Position numbers and translations under genes: made by a program. Under the pieces are notes generated by a model. The model saw only the letters and a program-made list of their open reading frames with translations, ran no database searches and was not told the origin of the DNA. A DNA stretch of 64,000 nucleotides from Gellertiella hungarica (GTDB lineage: Bacteria > Pseudomonadota > Alphaproteobacteria > Rhizobiales > Rhizobiaceae): the NCBI RefSeq assembly GCF_014197145.1, contig NZ_JACIEZ010000008.1, positions 62,001-126,000 of the forward strand, read 5' to 3'. The stretch's first letter is position 1. The number at the start of each line of letters is the position of its first letter. Of this stretch, positions 1 to 8,015 are shown one piece after another.

Positions 1-18
1 CACCTCCGTCACACGATC

Positions 19-1236
19 TTACTTGAACTCTTCGATCTCCGCCGCAGCCTTCTTCAAGGCGTCGGCAGGCTCGGCCTGGCCGGTCACCACGGACTGTACC
101 ATGGTGATCATCGAATTCTGGAAGTTCTTGTAGTCCGTGAAGAGCGGCTCCGGACCGCCGAAGGAAATGCCGTCGATGAACGGCTTCCAGTAGGGCTTTT
201 CGGCCACCAGCTTGTCCACCTCGGGGCTCGGACGCAGCGGGGTCAGGCCTTCGGAAAGCTCGTATTCGAACTGCGGCTTCGGAGCCGTCAGGAACTTGGC
301 GAGATCGATCGCCTTGTCTTCCACCTCGGTGCCCTTGAAGACCGCGAGGCTGTCGGTGATCAGCAGGGTGCCCGGACCCTTGGCATCGGGACCGAGCGGC
401 AGGTTGGTGACGCCCCAGTTGATCTTGGTATCGGCCAGGCGCACGACCGCGCCGACCGAGGCCTGGATCATGGCCACCTTGCCATCGAGGAAGATGGCGC
501 GGACCTCGTTCTGCTCGTAGGCGGTCGGGCCTTCCTCGGCATAGGGAACGATGTTCTTGAGGGCGGTCAGTGCCGCGAGGTTCTGGGGGCTGTCGAGCGT
601 GATGTTGCCATCCTTGTCGATGACCGAACCGTTGTTGGTGTACACCCAGTGCAGGAACTGGTGCATGGTGTTGTCGAAGGTCTTTGCGACGACGCCGAAG
701 CCGGGAATGCCCGTCTTCTCCTTGATGGTCTTTGCCATCTGCTGCTGCTCGTCCCAGGTCTTCGGCGGCGTTTCGGGATCGAGGCCGGCCTGCTTGAAGA
801 GTTCCTTGTTCCAGTAAAGAGCCTTTGTGGAGAAGGCGACCGGAACGCCCCACTGTTGGCCCTCGAAGGTGACGGTATCCACGATGTTGGGATAATAGGC
901 GCCCTTCTCCTCGTCGGTCATCGGGATCGGCACGATGAGGTCGTTGCTGGCAAATTCCTTCAGCGTGCGGGAGCCGACATAGGCGAGTGCCACCGGTGTG
1001 CCTGCGGCTGCAAGGGTCGTCACCTTGTCCTGGCACTGATCCCAGCCGACGACCTCGGGCTTCACCTTGTATCCCGGGTTCTTCGCCTCCCACTCATGCA
1101 TGGTTCGCTCCTGAACCGCATTCATGGTATCGCCGCAGACGATGAAGGAAAGCTCCTTGTCTTCCGCGAAGCCTGGTATGGCGGTGCTTGCGAGAAGCGC
1201 CAGGCTGCCGGCGAGGATGGTCATTGTCTTTGTCAT
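19..1236 (-). CDS. Carbohydrate ABC transporter, periplasmic substrate-binding protein
   Basis: A 405-residue family 1 extracellular solute-binding protein that would capture a sugar or polyol in the periplasm and deliver it to the two permeases encoded just upstream. The first 24 or so residues form a Sec signal peptide (MTKTMT, a hydrophobic stretch, then an AEDK cleavage region). The mature part has the usual aromatic and Asp-rich ligand-binding character. The ATG at 1236 was chosen because it begins the signal peptide; the frame continues open upstream, but there it is an antisense-like reading of the permease gene. It is the last visible gene of a leftward operon. The substrate cannot be read from the sequence. 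No ATPase gene is visible in the operon, so it probably lies left of the window. Confidence 0.9.
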   Translation of the reverse strand: MTKTMTILAGSLALLASTAIPGFAEDKELSFIVCGDTMNAVQERTMHEWEAKNPGYKVKPEVVGWDQCQDKVTTLAAAGTPVALAYVGSRTLKEFASNDLIVPIPMTDEEKGAYYPNIVDTVTFEGQQWGVPVAFSTKALYWNKELFKQAGLDPETPPKTWDEQQQMAKTIKEKTGIPGFGVVAKTFDNTMHQFLHWVYTNNGSVIDKDGNITLDSPQNLAALTALKNIVPYAEEGPTAYEQNEVRAIFLDGKVAMIQASVGAVVRLADTKINWGVTNLPLGPDAKGPGTLLITDSLAVFKGTEVEDKAIDLAKFLTAPKPQFEYELSEGLTPLRPSPEVDKLVAEKPYWKPFIDGISFGGPEPLFTDYKNFQNSMITMVQSVVTGQAEPADALKKAAAEIEEFK

Positions 1237-1274
1237 GTCAGTTCCCCTTGCTTTTTGAAGCTTTTGATTAAGGC

Positions 1275-2132
1275 CTATTGTTTCACGGCACCTGCGGTGA
1301 GGCCGGCGACGAGATATCGCTGCATCAGGAAAATGAGGATCATGGCCGGGGTTATGCCCACGAAGCTTGCGGCCATGAGCTCGTTCCACACCACTTCCTG
1401 CCGGCCGAAATAGGCAAACAGTCCGACAGGCAGCGGCATGTATTCGGTCTTGGAGTTGAAGGTCAGCGCGAAAATGAACTGCTGTGCGTAGGCGCCGATG
1501 AAGGTGGTGATGGCGACCACCGTGATGCCCGGCATGGCAATCGGCAGGATCACCCGGCGCAGCGTGTAGAAGTAGCTGGCGCCATCGACAAAGGCCGCCT
1601 CGTCCAGTTCCCGCGGGATGCGCATCATGTAGGTGCGCAAGAGCCAGATGGCGGAGGGAATGAGGAAGGCCACGCCGGGCACGATCATCGCGAAGTAGGT
1701 GTTCAGGACACCGAACGAACGCATCAGCCGGAACAGCGGAATGAGCAGAACGGCGCCTGAGAACATGTTGACGGCGAGGAATGCCCCCAGCAACGGCCCG
1801 CTGCCGCGAAAGTCGAACCGGGCAAAGGCGTAGGCCGCCGGCACCACCAGCACCAGCACGATGACGGTGACGACGGAGGAGATGAAGAAGGAATTGAAGA
1901 TGTACCAGCCGAAGCCGGGCACGCTCTGCCACATCGTCACATAGGCCCTGAAGGAGCCGTTTTCCGGCCAGAAACGGTAGGGCGACGAGAAGAGAAGTCC
2001 GAGCGGCTTCAGCGAAACCAGGAAGCCCTCGATGAAGGGCGCCAGCACGAAAGCCAGGAAGATGGCGATCCCGGCATAGATGCCGACGATCTCGTACCAC
2101 TTGTAGCGGGCGATCATCTGTGAGGTCTTCAT
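1275..2132 (-). CDS. Carbohydrate ABC transporter permease (MalG-like)
   Basis: A 285-residue inner-membrane permease with about six hydrophobic segments. It has the cytoplasmic EAA-type loop of sugar permeases (around DEAAFVDGAS, followed by the Leu-Pro turn VILPIAMPG), which docks on the ATPase. This loop and the C-terminal position place it in the MalG/CUT1 family. The ATG at 2132 overlaps the stop of the preceding permease by four bases (ATGA), which indicates translational coupling and fixes the start. It should form a heterodimer with the neighbouring MalF-like permease. Confidence 0.9.
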   Translation of the reverse strand: MKTSQMIARYKWYEIVGIYAGIAIFLAFVLAPFIEGFLVSLKPLGLLFSSPYRFWPENGSFRAYVTMWQSVPGFGWYIFNSFFISSVVTVIVLVLVVPAAYAFARFDFRGSGPLLGAFLAVNMFSGAVLLIPLFRLMRSFGVLNTYFAMIVPGVAFLIPSAIWLLRTYMMRIPRELDEAAFVDGASYFYTLRRVILPIAMPGITVVAITTFIGAYAQQFIFALTFNSKTEYMPLPVGLFAYFGRQEVVWNELMAASFVGITPAMILIFLMQRYLVAGLTAGAVKQ

Positions 2133-3013
2133 TTCCGGTCTCCCGAAGTCAGGCGGCTGGTGATGCGGAAATAGGCAAGGCAGAAGAGCGACAGGAAGAT
2201 GCAGATGAGCACGGCGCGCGCTGCGCCCTCCCCGTATTTCTTCGAGCCGATTGCGGTCTTGTAGGTGTCGATGATCATCGTGGTGGTGTCGCCGTTCGGG
2301 CCACCACGGGTGAGGATCCAGATGATGTCGAAGGAATTGAAGGTCGCGATCAGCGACAGCATGGACATGGTGATGAGCGCCGGCAGGATCAGCGGCAGCG
2401 TGATGCGACGGAAGCGATAGAAGCGCCCGGCCCCATCCGTCCATGCCGCCTCGTAGAGATCCTGCGGGATGGCCTGCATCGCGGCCAGCATGTAGAGCGT
2501 CACCATCGGCACGCCGATCCAGACGTCGGTGATGATGGTGGCCCAGAAGGCGGTGCTTCCATAGGCTAGGAAGGCCACTGGCCCGTCCACCGCGCCCATG
2601 TTCTGCAGCACGCCGGAAATCATCCCGAACTGGCCATTATACATCCACCCCCACATGAAGATGCCGATGGCCATCGGCACGATCCATGGCGGCATGGTCA
2701 GCACGCGAAACAGCGCACGACCGGGGACGGCGGCATTCAGCATGGTGGCGCCGAAGACGCCGATGATCATCTTGAAGAGAACGGAAAAGAAGGTCCAGAC
2801 GAAGGTTCGGGTGATGACCTCGGCAAAGGTCGGGCTGAAGATCTTGCGGTAATTGGCCCATCCCACCCAGTTCGTCACCTTCTTCAGGGAGGCATCGGTG
2901 AAGGACAGGATGATCGTATCCACAAGCGGATAGGCGACAATCACGGCCACGTAGAGAACCGCCGGCAGAAGCAGGATCCAGGCGAAAACTACGGCGCTCC
3001 TCTGTACCGTCAT
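2129..3013 (-). CDS. Carbohydrate ABC transporter permease (MalF-like)
   Basis: A 294-residue inner-membrane protein with an N-terminal membrane helix (AWILLLPAVLYVAVIVAYP), five further helices and an EAA loop (YEAAWTDGAG, then ITLPLILPA). These are features of the MalF half of CUT1 sugar transporters. Its gene starts 10 bases after the oxidoreductase stop and overlaps the next permease gene by four bases, so the operon is tightly coupled. Confidence 0.9.
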   Translation of the reverse strand: MTVQRSAVVFAWILLLPAVLYVAVIVAYPLVDTIILSFTDASLKKVTNWVGWANYRKIFSPTFAEVITRTFVWTFFSVLFKMIIGVFGATMLNAAVPGRALFRVLTMPPWIVPMAIGIFMWGWMYNGQFGMISGVLQNMGAVDGPVAFLAYGSTAFWATIITDVWIGVPMVTLYMLAAMQAIPQDLYEAAWTDGAGRFYRFRRITLPLILPALITMSMLSLIATFNSFDIIWILTRGGPNGDTTTMIIDTYKTAIGSKKYGEGAARAVLICIFLSLFCLAYFRITSRLTSGDRK

Positions 3014-3023
3014 CGCCCCCTCC

Positions 3024-4181
3024 TCAACCGGTGCGGCCGTGCAGCGCTTCGTCGAAACGGTCCCAGACGGGCCGCAGATCGATGACGCTCTTCGTCATGC
3101 GGGCTTCATCCATGGCGAGCGCCAGAATTCCGGCCTCCAGCGCGTTGAGCGTCGAGACGGGAAGCGGCACGCCGCTTCGGGCATTGGCCAGAAGGTCAGC
3201 CGCCATCTGCTCGTCGGCGCCGTAGTGTTCGGAAAGCGCCGTGGCGCTGTAGGTATTGGCGACGATGTGCTTGCCGGTCAGCTGTTCGTGGACGTTCAGA
3301 TAGCCGCGGACGAAATCGCCCTCGGCCTTGCCGCGCGATCCCATGATGGCGAAGCGGCGGAACTGGTCCGGCACGTTGAGGTTCGTGTGGAAGTTCATGC
3401 CGACACCGTTCTCGTATTCGACGATGGCGACCTGATAGTCGATGATGTCGCCGTCGCTGTCGAAAACCCGGTTCGACCCCAGCCAGCCGGAGGGCTTGCG
3501 ATGGAAGAGTTCAACGTCGTTGATGCCTTCGCGGGCCGGATCGTTCTCCGGCACGAAGCTCTTGCGTCCGCCGAAGCTTGCAACCCGCTGGGGTCGCGCG
3601 CCGACGACGCCGTTGTAGAGATCCAGGTCGTGGCAGCATTTTTCCAGCATGAAGCTGCCGGAATAGCGGCCGTATCGACGCCAGTCGCGCATGAAGAATG
3701 CGCCGTGATAGGGCTCGATGTGCTCCGCCGCCTCGATGGACACCACGTGGCCCAGCTTTCCTTCGGCCTGAAGGGCCCGCAGATCGCGATAGAGCGGTGA
3801 ATAACGAAGGACGAGGCCGACCTGCACCCTTTCGTGACCGTACCTGTTCATCAGACGGGCAAGCTCGATGCTCTCCCCGATAGTGGTGACGACAGGCTTT
3901 TCGCAGAAGATCTTGAGGCCGGCCTCGAGGCCGAGGCGAATGTGATCGAGATGCATGTGGTTGGGCGAGCCGATCATCAGCAGATCGAGCTTTTCGGAAG
4001 CGATAAGGTCCTCCGGCGTCGCATAGGCCTTGCCCGCGGAAATACCCTTTGCCTGGAGGCCGGGCAGCCCTGCGGGATCCGGATCGACATAACCGACGAT
4101 CTCGAAATCCGGCTCCACTGCCTTGAGGACATAGCCAAGGTAGCCCAGCCGGAAGCCCAATCCGATGATGCCCACTCTCAT
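3024..4181 (-). CDS. Gfo/Idh/MocA family NAD(P)-dependent oxidoreductase
   Basis: A 385-residue cytoplasmic dehydrogenase and the first gene of the transporter operon. It begins directly with a Rossmann nucleotide-binding motif (MRVGIIGLGFRLGYLG), has the family EKPV motif near residue 100 and a conserved His/Asp active-site segment (CCHDLDLYNG). Members oxidise sugars, inositols or sugar acids, and its place upstream of the ABC genes suggests it acts on the imported compound. The ATG at 4181 puts the Rossmann fold at the N-terminus; longer readings of the frame add about 125 low-complexity residues and were rejected. The exact substrate is unknown. Confidence 0.88.
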   Translation of the reverse strand: MRVGIIGLGFRLGYLGYVLKAVEPDFEIVGYVDPDPAGLPGLQAKGISAGKAYATPEDLIASEKLDLLMIGSPNHMHLDHIRLGLEAGLKIFCEKPVVTTIGESIELARLMNRYGHERVQVGLVLRYSPLYRDLRALQAEGKLGHVVSIEAAEHIEPYHGAFFMRDWRRYGRYSGSFMLEKCCHDLDLYNGVVGARPQRVASFGGRKSFVPENDPAREGINDVELFHRKPSGWLGSNRVFDSDGDIIDYQVAIVEYENGVGMNFHTNLNVPDQFRRFAIMGSRGKAEGDFVRGYLNVHEQLTGKHIVANTYSATALSEHYGADEQMAADLLANARSGVPLPVSTLNALEAGILALAMDEARMTKSVIDLRPVWDRFDEALHGRTG

Positions 4182-4272
4182 GCTGCCTGCATCCCCTTTT
4201 CGTAATTTATTTTCGTCAACCTGCGGCAAATTTTCTCTCTCGTCAACCCGAAACACCGTTTCGCCGCGGATT

Positions 4273-4289
4273 ATGAAATTCATTTTCAT
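4273..4289. promoter_or_regulatory. Inverted repeat upstream of the sugar operon (candidate operator)
   Basis: ATGAAA and TTTCAT arms are separated by five bases (17 bp in all), about 85 bp upstream of the oxidoreductase start and in an AT-rich stretch. The form resembles an operator for a sugar-responsive repressor. The regulator is not in the window, so the function is inferred only from symmetry and position. Confidence 0.35.
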
Positions 4290-4395
4290 GATTGACGTTT
4301 TGGGAGGAGACCAGAACGAGGGTTTTCCCCGAAATTGGTCTGGTCCATTTTCAGCGCGCCGGAGGGTTCGCCTGCCGAAGGAAAGGGAGGCAGCC

Positions 4396-4427
4396 AAAAA
4401 CAAAAGGGCGACGCTGACGCGTCGCCC
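4396..4427 (-). terminator. Intrinsic terminator of the ureidoglycine aminohydrolase gene
   Basis: On the minus strand a perfect 9-bp GC-rich stem (GGGCGACGC / GCGTCGCCC, 4-base loop) is followed by a T-rich tract, TTTTGTTTTT. It lies 27-58 bases downstream of the stop codon of the gene that ends at 4454 and separates it from the sugar operon. Confidence 0.85.
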
Positions 4428-4453
4428 TCCAGACTTCAGGATCGGTGGATGCC

Positions 4454-5281
4454 TTAGCCCAGCTTCAGCTTCATGTGACGGTTGACGTCCTTGTAAAGAA
4501 GGTAGCGGAAGCGCCCCGGCCCGCCGGCATAGCAGGCCTGCGGGCAGAAGGCCCTCAGCCACATGAAGTCGCCGGCCTCGACCTCCACCCAGTCCTGGTT
4601 CAGGCGATAGACGGCCTTACCCTCGAGCACATACAGGCCATGCTCCATCACATGGGTTTCGGCAAAGGGAATGACCGCGCCCGGCTCGAACGTGACGATG
4701 GTGACATGCATGTCGTGACGCAGGTCGGCGGGATCGACGAAGCGCGTCGTTGCCCACTTCCCCTCGGTATGCGCCATGGGCGAGGGCTTTATGTCCTTTT
4801 CGTTGACGAAGAATGCTTCGGGCGTATCCAGCCCCTCCACCGCCTCGTAGGCCTTGCGGATCCAGTGAAAGCGGGCCGGCGCGGTGCTTTCGTTGCGGAT
4901 CGTCCAGCGGCTGCCCGGCGGAAGGAAGGCAAAGCCACCCTCGGTCAGCCCGTGCGCCTTGCCCTCGAGCGTTACCGTGATCTCGCCACCCACGACGAAC
5001 AATGCGCCTTCGGCACCCGGATCGAGCTCGGGCCGGTCGCTGCCGCCACCGGGCTGCACCTCCATGATGTATTGGGAGAATGTCTCGGCAAATCCCGACA
5101 AGGGCCGCGACAGGACCCACAAGCGGGTACCTTCCCAGAACGGAAGGTAGCTCGTGACGATGTCCATCATCACGCCCCGCGGGATGACCGCATAGGCTTC
5201 CGTGAACACCGCCCGTCCGGTCAGCAGCTGGGTCTGGGGCGGATTGCCGCCCGTGGGCGCGTAATAGGTCCGGTCTGTCAT
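4454..5281 (-). CDS. allE: (S)-ureidoglycine aminohydrolase, bicupin
   Basis: A 275-residue protein of the AllE/YlbA family, which releases ammonia from (S)-ureidoglycine to give (S)-ureidoglycolate in allantoin (purine) catabolism. Two cupin domains are visible, at roughly residues 50-130 and 175-265. The C-terminal cupin carries the metal-ligand signature ETHVMEHGLYVLEG, which in characterised homologues binds Mn. The start ATGACAGAC at 5281 was chosen over longer readings because homologues begin near this residue and upstream sequence lacks coding character. It is monocistronic, with its own terminator and a region divergent from the sensor kinase. No other allantoin genes are visible. 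Confidence 0.88.
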   Translation of the reverse strand: MTDRTYYAPTGGNPPQTQLLTGRAVFTEAYAVIPRGVMMDIVTSYLPFWEGTRLWVLSRPLSGFAETFSQYIMEVQPGGGSDRPELDPGAEGALFVVGGEITVTLEGKAHGLTEGGFAFLPPGSRWTIRNESTAPARFHWIRKAYEAVEGLDTPEAFFVNEKDIKPSPMAHTEGKWATTRFVDPADLRHDMHVTIVTFEPGAVIPFAETHVMEHGLYVLEGKAVYRLNQDWVEVEAGDFMWLRAFCPQACYAGGPGRFRYLLYKDVNRHMKLKLG

Positions 5282-5497
5282 GTCTCTCCCTCTATCGACC
5301 GCGGGCTTTTTTCGGCTCCCGCTATGATTGCCGTCGCCTGCCTCTATCACGGCATCCCTGCGCGAGGCGGTTGGCGTCCAACTTTGTCCTTCCATCTGGA
5401 TTTATCGTTTTCAAGACCTATTTTCCGGCGAGATGCCCCGTCGGGGGCCTACTACGGCGCTATTTTTGTCCATGCGCCGGGATCTGGGCGGAAACAA

Positions 5498-5622
5498 ATG
5501 AATTTCGAAGAGAAAGCCGAACCCTGGCTTTATGCATTGCTGGGCATCCTGACAGTTGTACCTTTCATCTCCGACCTCATCTTTCCGCTCGGCACCGCCA
5601 TATGGGTTGTGTACCTTCTGGC
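5498..5622 (+). pseudogene. 5' fragment of hybrid sensor histidine kinase, interrupted by prophage
   Basis: This is the first 41 codons plus two bases of a large membrane kinase gene. It starts at ATGAATTTC and encodes a short cytoplasmic segment and one and a half membrane helices. The frame breaks at the CTGGC target site and runs into phage DNA, stopping at 5632 after two foreign codons. Joining base 5622 to base 44414 gives an uninterrupted frame of 1036 codons ending at 47399. The fragment alone would make a 44-residue hydrophobic peptide. Confidence 0.92.
5618..5622. repeat. Left copy of 5-bp target-site duplication (CTGGC)
   Basis: CTGGC lies directly before the phage terminus TGTAG and is repeated at 44409-44413 directly after CTACA. 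A 5-bp duplication is the known product of Mu-type transposition. Confidence 0.93.
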
Positions 5623-5650
5623 TGTAGTTTGACACGGCACTCCGGAAATC
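5623..5650 (+). repeat. Left terminus with transposase-binding-type repeat
   Basis: The phage begins TGTAGTT. From 5630 a 21-bp element starts TGACACGG and contains TCCGGAAA. It matches, in inverted orientation, the two elements at the right end and lies the same seven bases from the terminus. Weaker partial copies of the TCCGGAAA core occur at 5725-5752. By analogy with Mu these are transposase A binding sites. Confidence 0.8.
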
Positions 5651-5992
5651 CGGGAATAACCGCGAACAGCCGGGATTAATCGATATTTCAATACCTTGTG
5701 CCGTAAGAAACGCCGCTGCGCCTGTCCGGAAAAAACCAGGGAATTGCCGCGAGTTCGTCCGAAATAACGGACAAGGCGACATAATCCTATGCCTTTCAAA
5801 TCGCCTTTGAAAAAGCGCTCGAGAGTTTGAAACACCTTCAAGTTATTGAAAAACAAGCTTTGAAGGCACATTACGCCCTACTGAAATGTCCTTTGGAACT
5901 CAAATTCTCCGCTCGCCCTTCCAAAATCGAAATTCAACTTCGTGGAACCGAGGGGATAATAACATCAAAACAATCACTTACGACCAGCGTGT
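5651..5992. other. Non-coding left end of the prophage
   Basis: About 340 bp without a convincing gene. It holds a second TCCGGAAA-type element near 5725-5752, a TCCGAAATAACGGA palindrome-like element near 5760 and an AT-rich stretch with repeated CTTCAA/TTTGAA words at 5780-5870. These are probably further transposase or host-factor sites, as expected for a Mu-type left end. Short open frames here have no ribosome site or protein-like composition. Confidence 0.5.
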
Positions 5993-6229
5993 CTATTCGC
6001 TCGATTCAACTGGCCTCATCGCCAAACTCGTTCGCCAGTCGCCCTGGAAGTCAAAGGTGGGGGCATCGACCACCTCACCAAACCAGAAGTCGGTGAAGGC
6101 CGCGACGTTGGGCTCCAGAAACCAATGAGCATTCCCATCGGCATCCAGAGCCCACCATTTCGCGCGACGCGGAGCTCTGGACCAGTCGATCACACCGCAG
6201 ACAACCTTCGATATTCTTTCCTCACTCAT
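5993..6229 (-). CDS. Small hypothetical phage protein at the left end
   Basis: A 78-residue protein (MSEERISKVVCGVIDWSR...) rich in Trp, Phe and acidic residues. It reads leftward between the repressor and the left terminus. Composition and clear start suggest a real gene, preceded by a weak GGGGCC ribosome site. It has no recognisable domain. Its position outside the early and late operons is typical of a lysogenic-conversion or accessory gene expressed from the prophage. Confidence 0.6.
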   Translation of the reverse strand: MSEERISKVVCGVIDWSRAPRRAKWWALDADGNAHWFLEPNVAAFTDFWFGEVVDAPTFDFQGDWRTSLAMRPVESSE

Positions 6230-6360
6230 ATTGCCGGCCCCATTACCAAAAATTGCTGTTGAATAACCTCAGATGGTACAAAAAATGCCAGTAGAAACAG
6301 CGTTGACTACCTCCAAAGGTAACCACCCAAGGGCCGGCCAAACAATGAGGGACTTTACAA

Positions 6361-6876
6361 TCATGAAGCCGAACGTTTGCCAGTGCCAGGCTCGGCCGCG
6401 GCTTGCGCCAGACGCTCTACGAGCTGCTGCGCCAAGACAGGAATGACGGCATCGACGACCAACTCATCCCGAATGTCGGTGACCTTTTCAAGCAAGAGGT
6501 TTAACAGTTCTGTCGCCTCGTTTGCGATACGGTGACCAGGCGGGCGCTGACCTGCGTCGCGGTAGACGCGCTCGACTGCCTTGTAGAGTTTTTCCATTAG
6601 AATAGGGTCCACACCGGTCGAGGCGAAAATTGAAAGCGCCGTCGCCTTCCGTGCCAATTTCTCGCCCTTTCCAGTTGCCACCCATTCCAGTGACAGCCCC
6701 GCAGCTTCCGCAATAACAGCTGCGTTCACCATAGATGCGGTCGATGTCTTGGCGCGGTACTTGTTCAAGGTTCCGTTCGCGATACCGATTTTCTCGGCAA
6801 CCGCTTTCCCCTCGCCAATCATCTTCAGTGCCTCGGCAATCCGATCTCGCAAGGCGCTTTCAGCATCTTCTTCCAT
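6361..6876 (-). CDS. Phage repressor (immunity regulator)
   Basis: A 171-residue DNA-binding protein transcribed leftward, divergent from ner. Residues around 10-40 hold a helix-turn-helix of the XRE type (KAVAEKIGIANGTLNKYRAK), followed by a serine-rich recognition region and a helical C-terminal half likely to oligomerise. It should shut off the early promoter and maintain lysogeny. The ATG at 6876 was chosen because the helix-turn-helix follows closely and because a -10 box (TATAGA on the minus strand, 6881-6886) lies only four bases upstream. The transcript may therefore be leaderless; there is no Shine-Dalgarno sequence. Confidence 0.8.
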   Translation of the reverse strand: MEEDAESALRDRIAEALKMIGEGKAVAEKIGIANGTLNKYRAKTSTASMVNAAVIAEAAGLSLEWVATGKGEKLARKATALSIFASTGVDPILMEKLYKAVERVYRDAGQRPPGHRIANEATELLNLLLEKVTDIRDELVVDAVIPVLAQQLVERLAQAAAEPGTGKRSAS

Positions 6877-6880
6877 CGAC

Positions 6881-6930
6881 TCTATAGTTCCAAGTTTGGA
6901 CTTGACCAGTTCCAAATTTGGAGCTATCCC
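6881..6930. promoter_or_regulatory. Divergent repressor/early promoters with two 12-bp operators
   Basis: Two near-identical palindromes, TCCAAGTTTGGA (6889-6900) and TCCAAATTTGGA (6911-6922), are spaced 22 bp apart, two helical turns. The second lies inside the 17-bp spacer of a rightward promoter (TTGACC 6902-6907, TATCCC 6925-6930). The first lies inside the spacer of a leftward promoter for the repressor (TATAGA on the minus strand at 6886-6881). The layout fits repression of the early operon and autoregulation of the repressor. Confidence 0.7.
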
Positions 6931-6984
6931 TTCCTTAGCGGCCCGCCTAAGCAGTCCGCGATTGTACACACTGAACCCCAAAAA

Positions 6985-7004
6985 AGCGGCGCTGCAACGC
7001 CGCT
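6985..7004 (+). promoter_or_regulatory. Hairpin in the ner leader
   Basis: A 7-bp stem (AGCGGCG / CGCCGCT) with a 6-base loop in the untranslated leader, ending 15 bases before the ner start codon and just ahead of its AGGAGC ribosome site. It may affect translation or leader stability, or mark a Ner site. Confidence 0.4.
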
Positions 7005-7019
7005 GATCAGGAGCAGAAC

Positions 7020-7301
7020 ATGGCCAAGCCCAAAAAGGCTGGACCTGACCGTCACGACATTCTCGCCGAGCTGCGCCGCCGAGAAATGACGCTGACAGCG
7101 CTCGCGAAGCTGCATGGCAGAAACCCTGCAAGCTTCCGACACATCTGGACCCGCCCCAATGCCATCAATGAGGCGATCATCGCCGAATTCCTTGGGCGGC
7201 CGGTGGAAGAAATCTTCCCCGACCGATACCCCAAAAAAACAACCCGGATTCTGTCTCACGAATATCTGGCAGAGTCCACTGCCCGTCGCGAGGCCGCATA
7301 A
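7020..7301 (+). CDS. ner: Ner-like early regulator (Nlp family)
   Basis: A 93-residue helix-turn-helix protein of the Ner/Nlp family. The family signature is visible: DILAELRRREMTLTALAKLHG, then RPNAINEAIIAEFLGRPVEEIFPDRY. In Mu, Ner lowers early and repressor transcription during lytic growth. The gene is the first of the rightward early operon, with AGGAGC seven bases before ATG. Confidence 0.88.
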   Translation: MAKPKKAGPDRHDILAELRRREMTLTALAKLHGRNPASFRHIWTRPNAINEAIIAEFLGRPVEEIFPDRYPKKTTRILSHEYLAESTARREAA

Positions 7302-7594
7302 TGTGTGGCGCGGCTGACCGTTCTAGCCTTTACCATCCGGGTTTTCACCGGCAGGACCTTGCATCTGCGATCCCGGCTGTCCGGCCTTCTTGCCGTGCCA
7401 CGCTTGAAGCATCGACGATGCGGAGCGGCTCCACAACGTCTGAAGTGGCGTCTGAATTTGGCGCTCGAAACCCCTTCATGCCGGTTTCGAAACCGGCTTA
7501 CGATGGCTTTGAGGCCTTTGTGATCGTCGCCGTTGCATCGGCGGTGATCCTTGCTGCTGTCTTCGCCCTTCTCTTTTTCAGGGGAGGGATCTGA
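7301..7594 (+). CDS. Small putative membrane protein, early operon
   Basis: A 97-residue frame that starts in the TAATG overlap with ner. The C-terminal 30 residues are a clear membrane helix (FEAFVIVAVASAVILAAVF...). The N-terminal 60 residues have unremarkable composition, so a shorter product from the in-frame ATG at 7478 (38 residues) is possible. The function is unknown. Confidence 0.5.
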   Translation: MCGAADRSSLYHPGFHRQDLASAIPAVRPSCRATLEASTMRSGSTTSEVASEFGARNPFMPVSKPAYDGFEAFVIVAVASAVILAAVFALLFFRGGI

Positions 7595-7595
7595 C

Positions 7596-7784
7596 ATGTT
7601 TCAATCTGCGGACAGCGCAGTGAAGAAGCTCTATCAGCGGATCGGCGACGAACCTTTGTCCCGAGCCGTAGATATCGCGCTCGAGCTGCTGCCCTATCGC
7701 GACGACGAACAGGTCGCAGTGCAGATCCTGTTTGCCATTCTACTCAACGACAATCTTGCGGAGGCGCTCGATGGCTGCCTCTGA
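7596..7784 (+). CDS. Hypothetical early protein
   Basis: A 62-residue, mostly helical acidic protein (MFQSADSAVKKLYQRIGDE...). A strong GGGGAGGG ribosome site lies ahead of the ATG. Its last 45 bases overlap the 3' end of a convergent gene on the other strand. No family was recognised. Confidence 0.65.
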   Translation: MFQSADSAVKKLYQRIGDEPLSRAVDIALELLPYRDDEQVAVQILFAILLNDNLAEALDGCL

Positions 7785-7982
7785 AATCTCCCTTCGCATC
7801 AATTCTTCGGGGCCGTCCCCGAACGCTTCCAGCCGTGAGATCAGGCTGGACACTGTCACCGGTTGCCCGGCCTCAAGCAGAGCGACCGTCGCTTCTGCAA
7901 GCGGGTGCCTCCAGAAATTTGGGTCCAGCTTCCGAGCTGCCTCCATGTTCCGCTTTATGCGGGCTTCCCAATCGATCGCCAT
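7740..7982 (-). CDS. Hypothetical protein encoded against the early operon
   Basis: An 80-residue helical protein (MAIDWEARIKRNMEAARKL...) with an excellent ribosome site (AAAGGAG, seven bases before ATG) and protein-like composition throughout. It is the only leftward gene inside the otherwise rightward early region. Because it is antisense to the operon, its expression and early transcription should interfere. It shares a 70-bp intergenic region, with a perfect 11-bp inverted repeat, with the divergent gene that starts at 8053. The function is unknown. Confidence 0.65.
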   Translation of the reverse strand: MAIDWEARIKRNMEAARKLDPNFWRHPLAEATVALLEAGQPVTVSSLISRLEAFGDGPEELMRREISEAAIERLRKIVVE

Positions 7983-8015
7983 ACGTTTCTCCTTTCACGT
8001 TTTGGCGGTTGAAGA

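Noticed and set aside
5498-5632. A stand-alone 44-residue membrane peptide gene
   Set aside because: The frame is the interrupted 5' end of the kinase; its last two codons are phage sequence.
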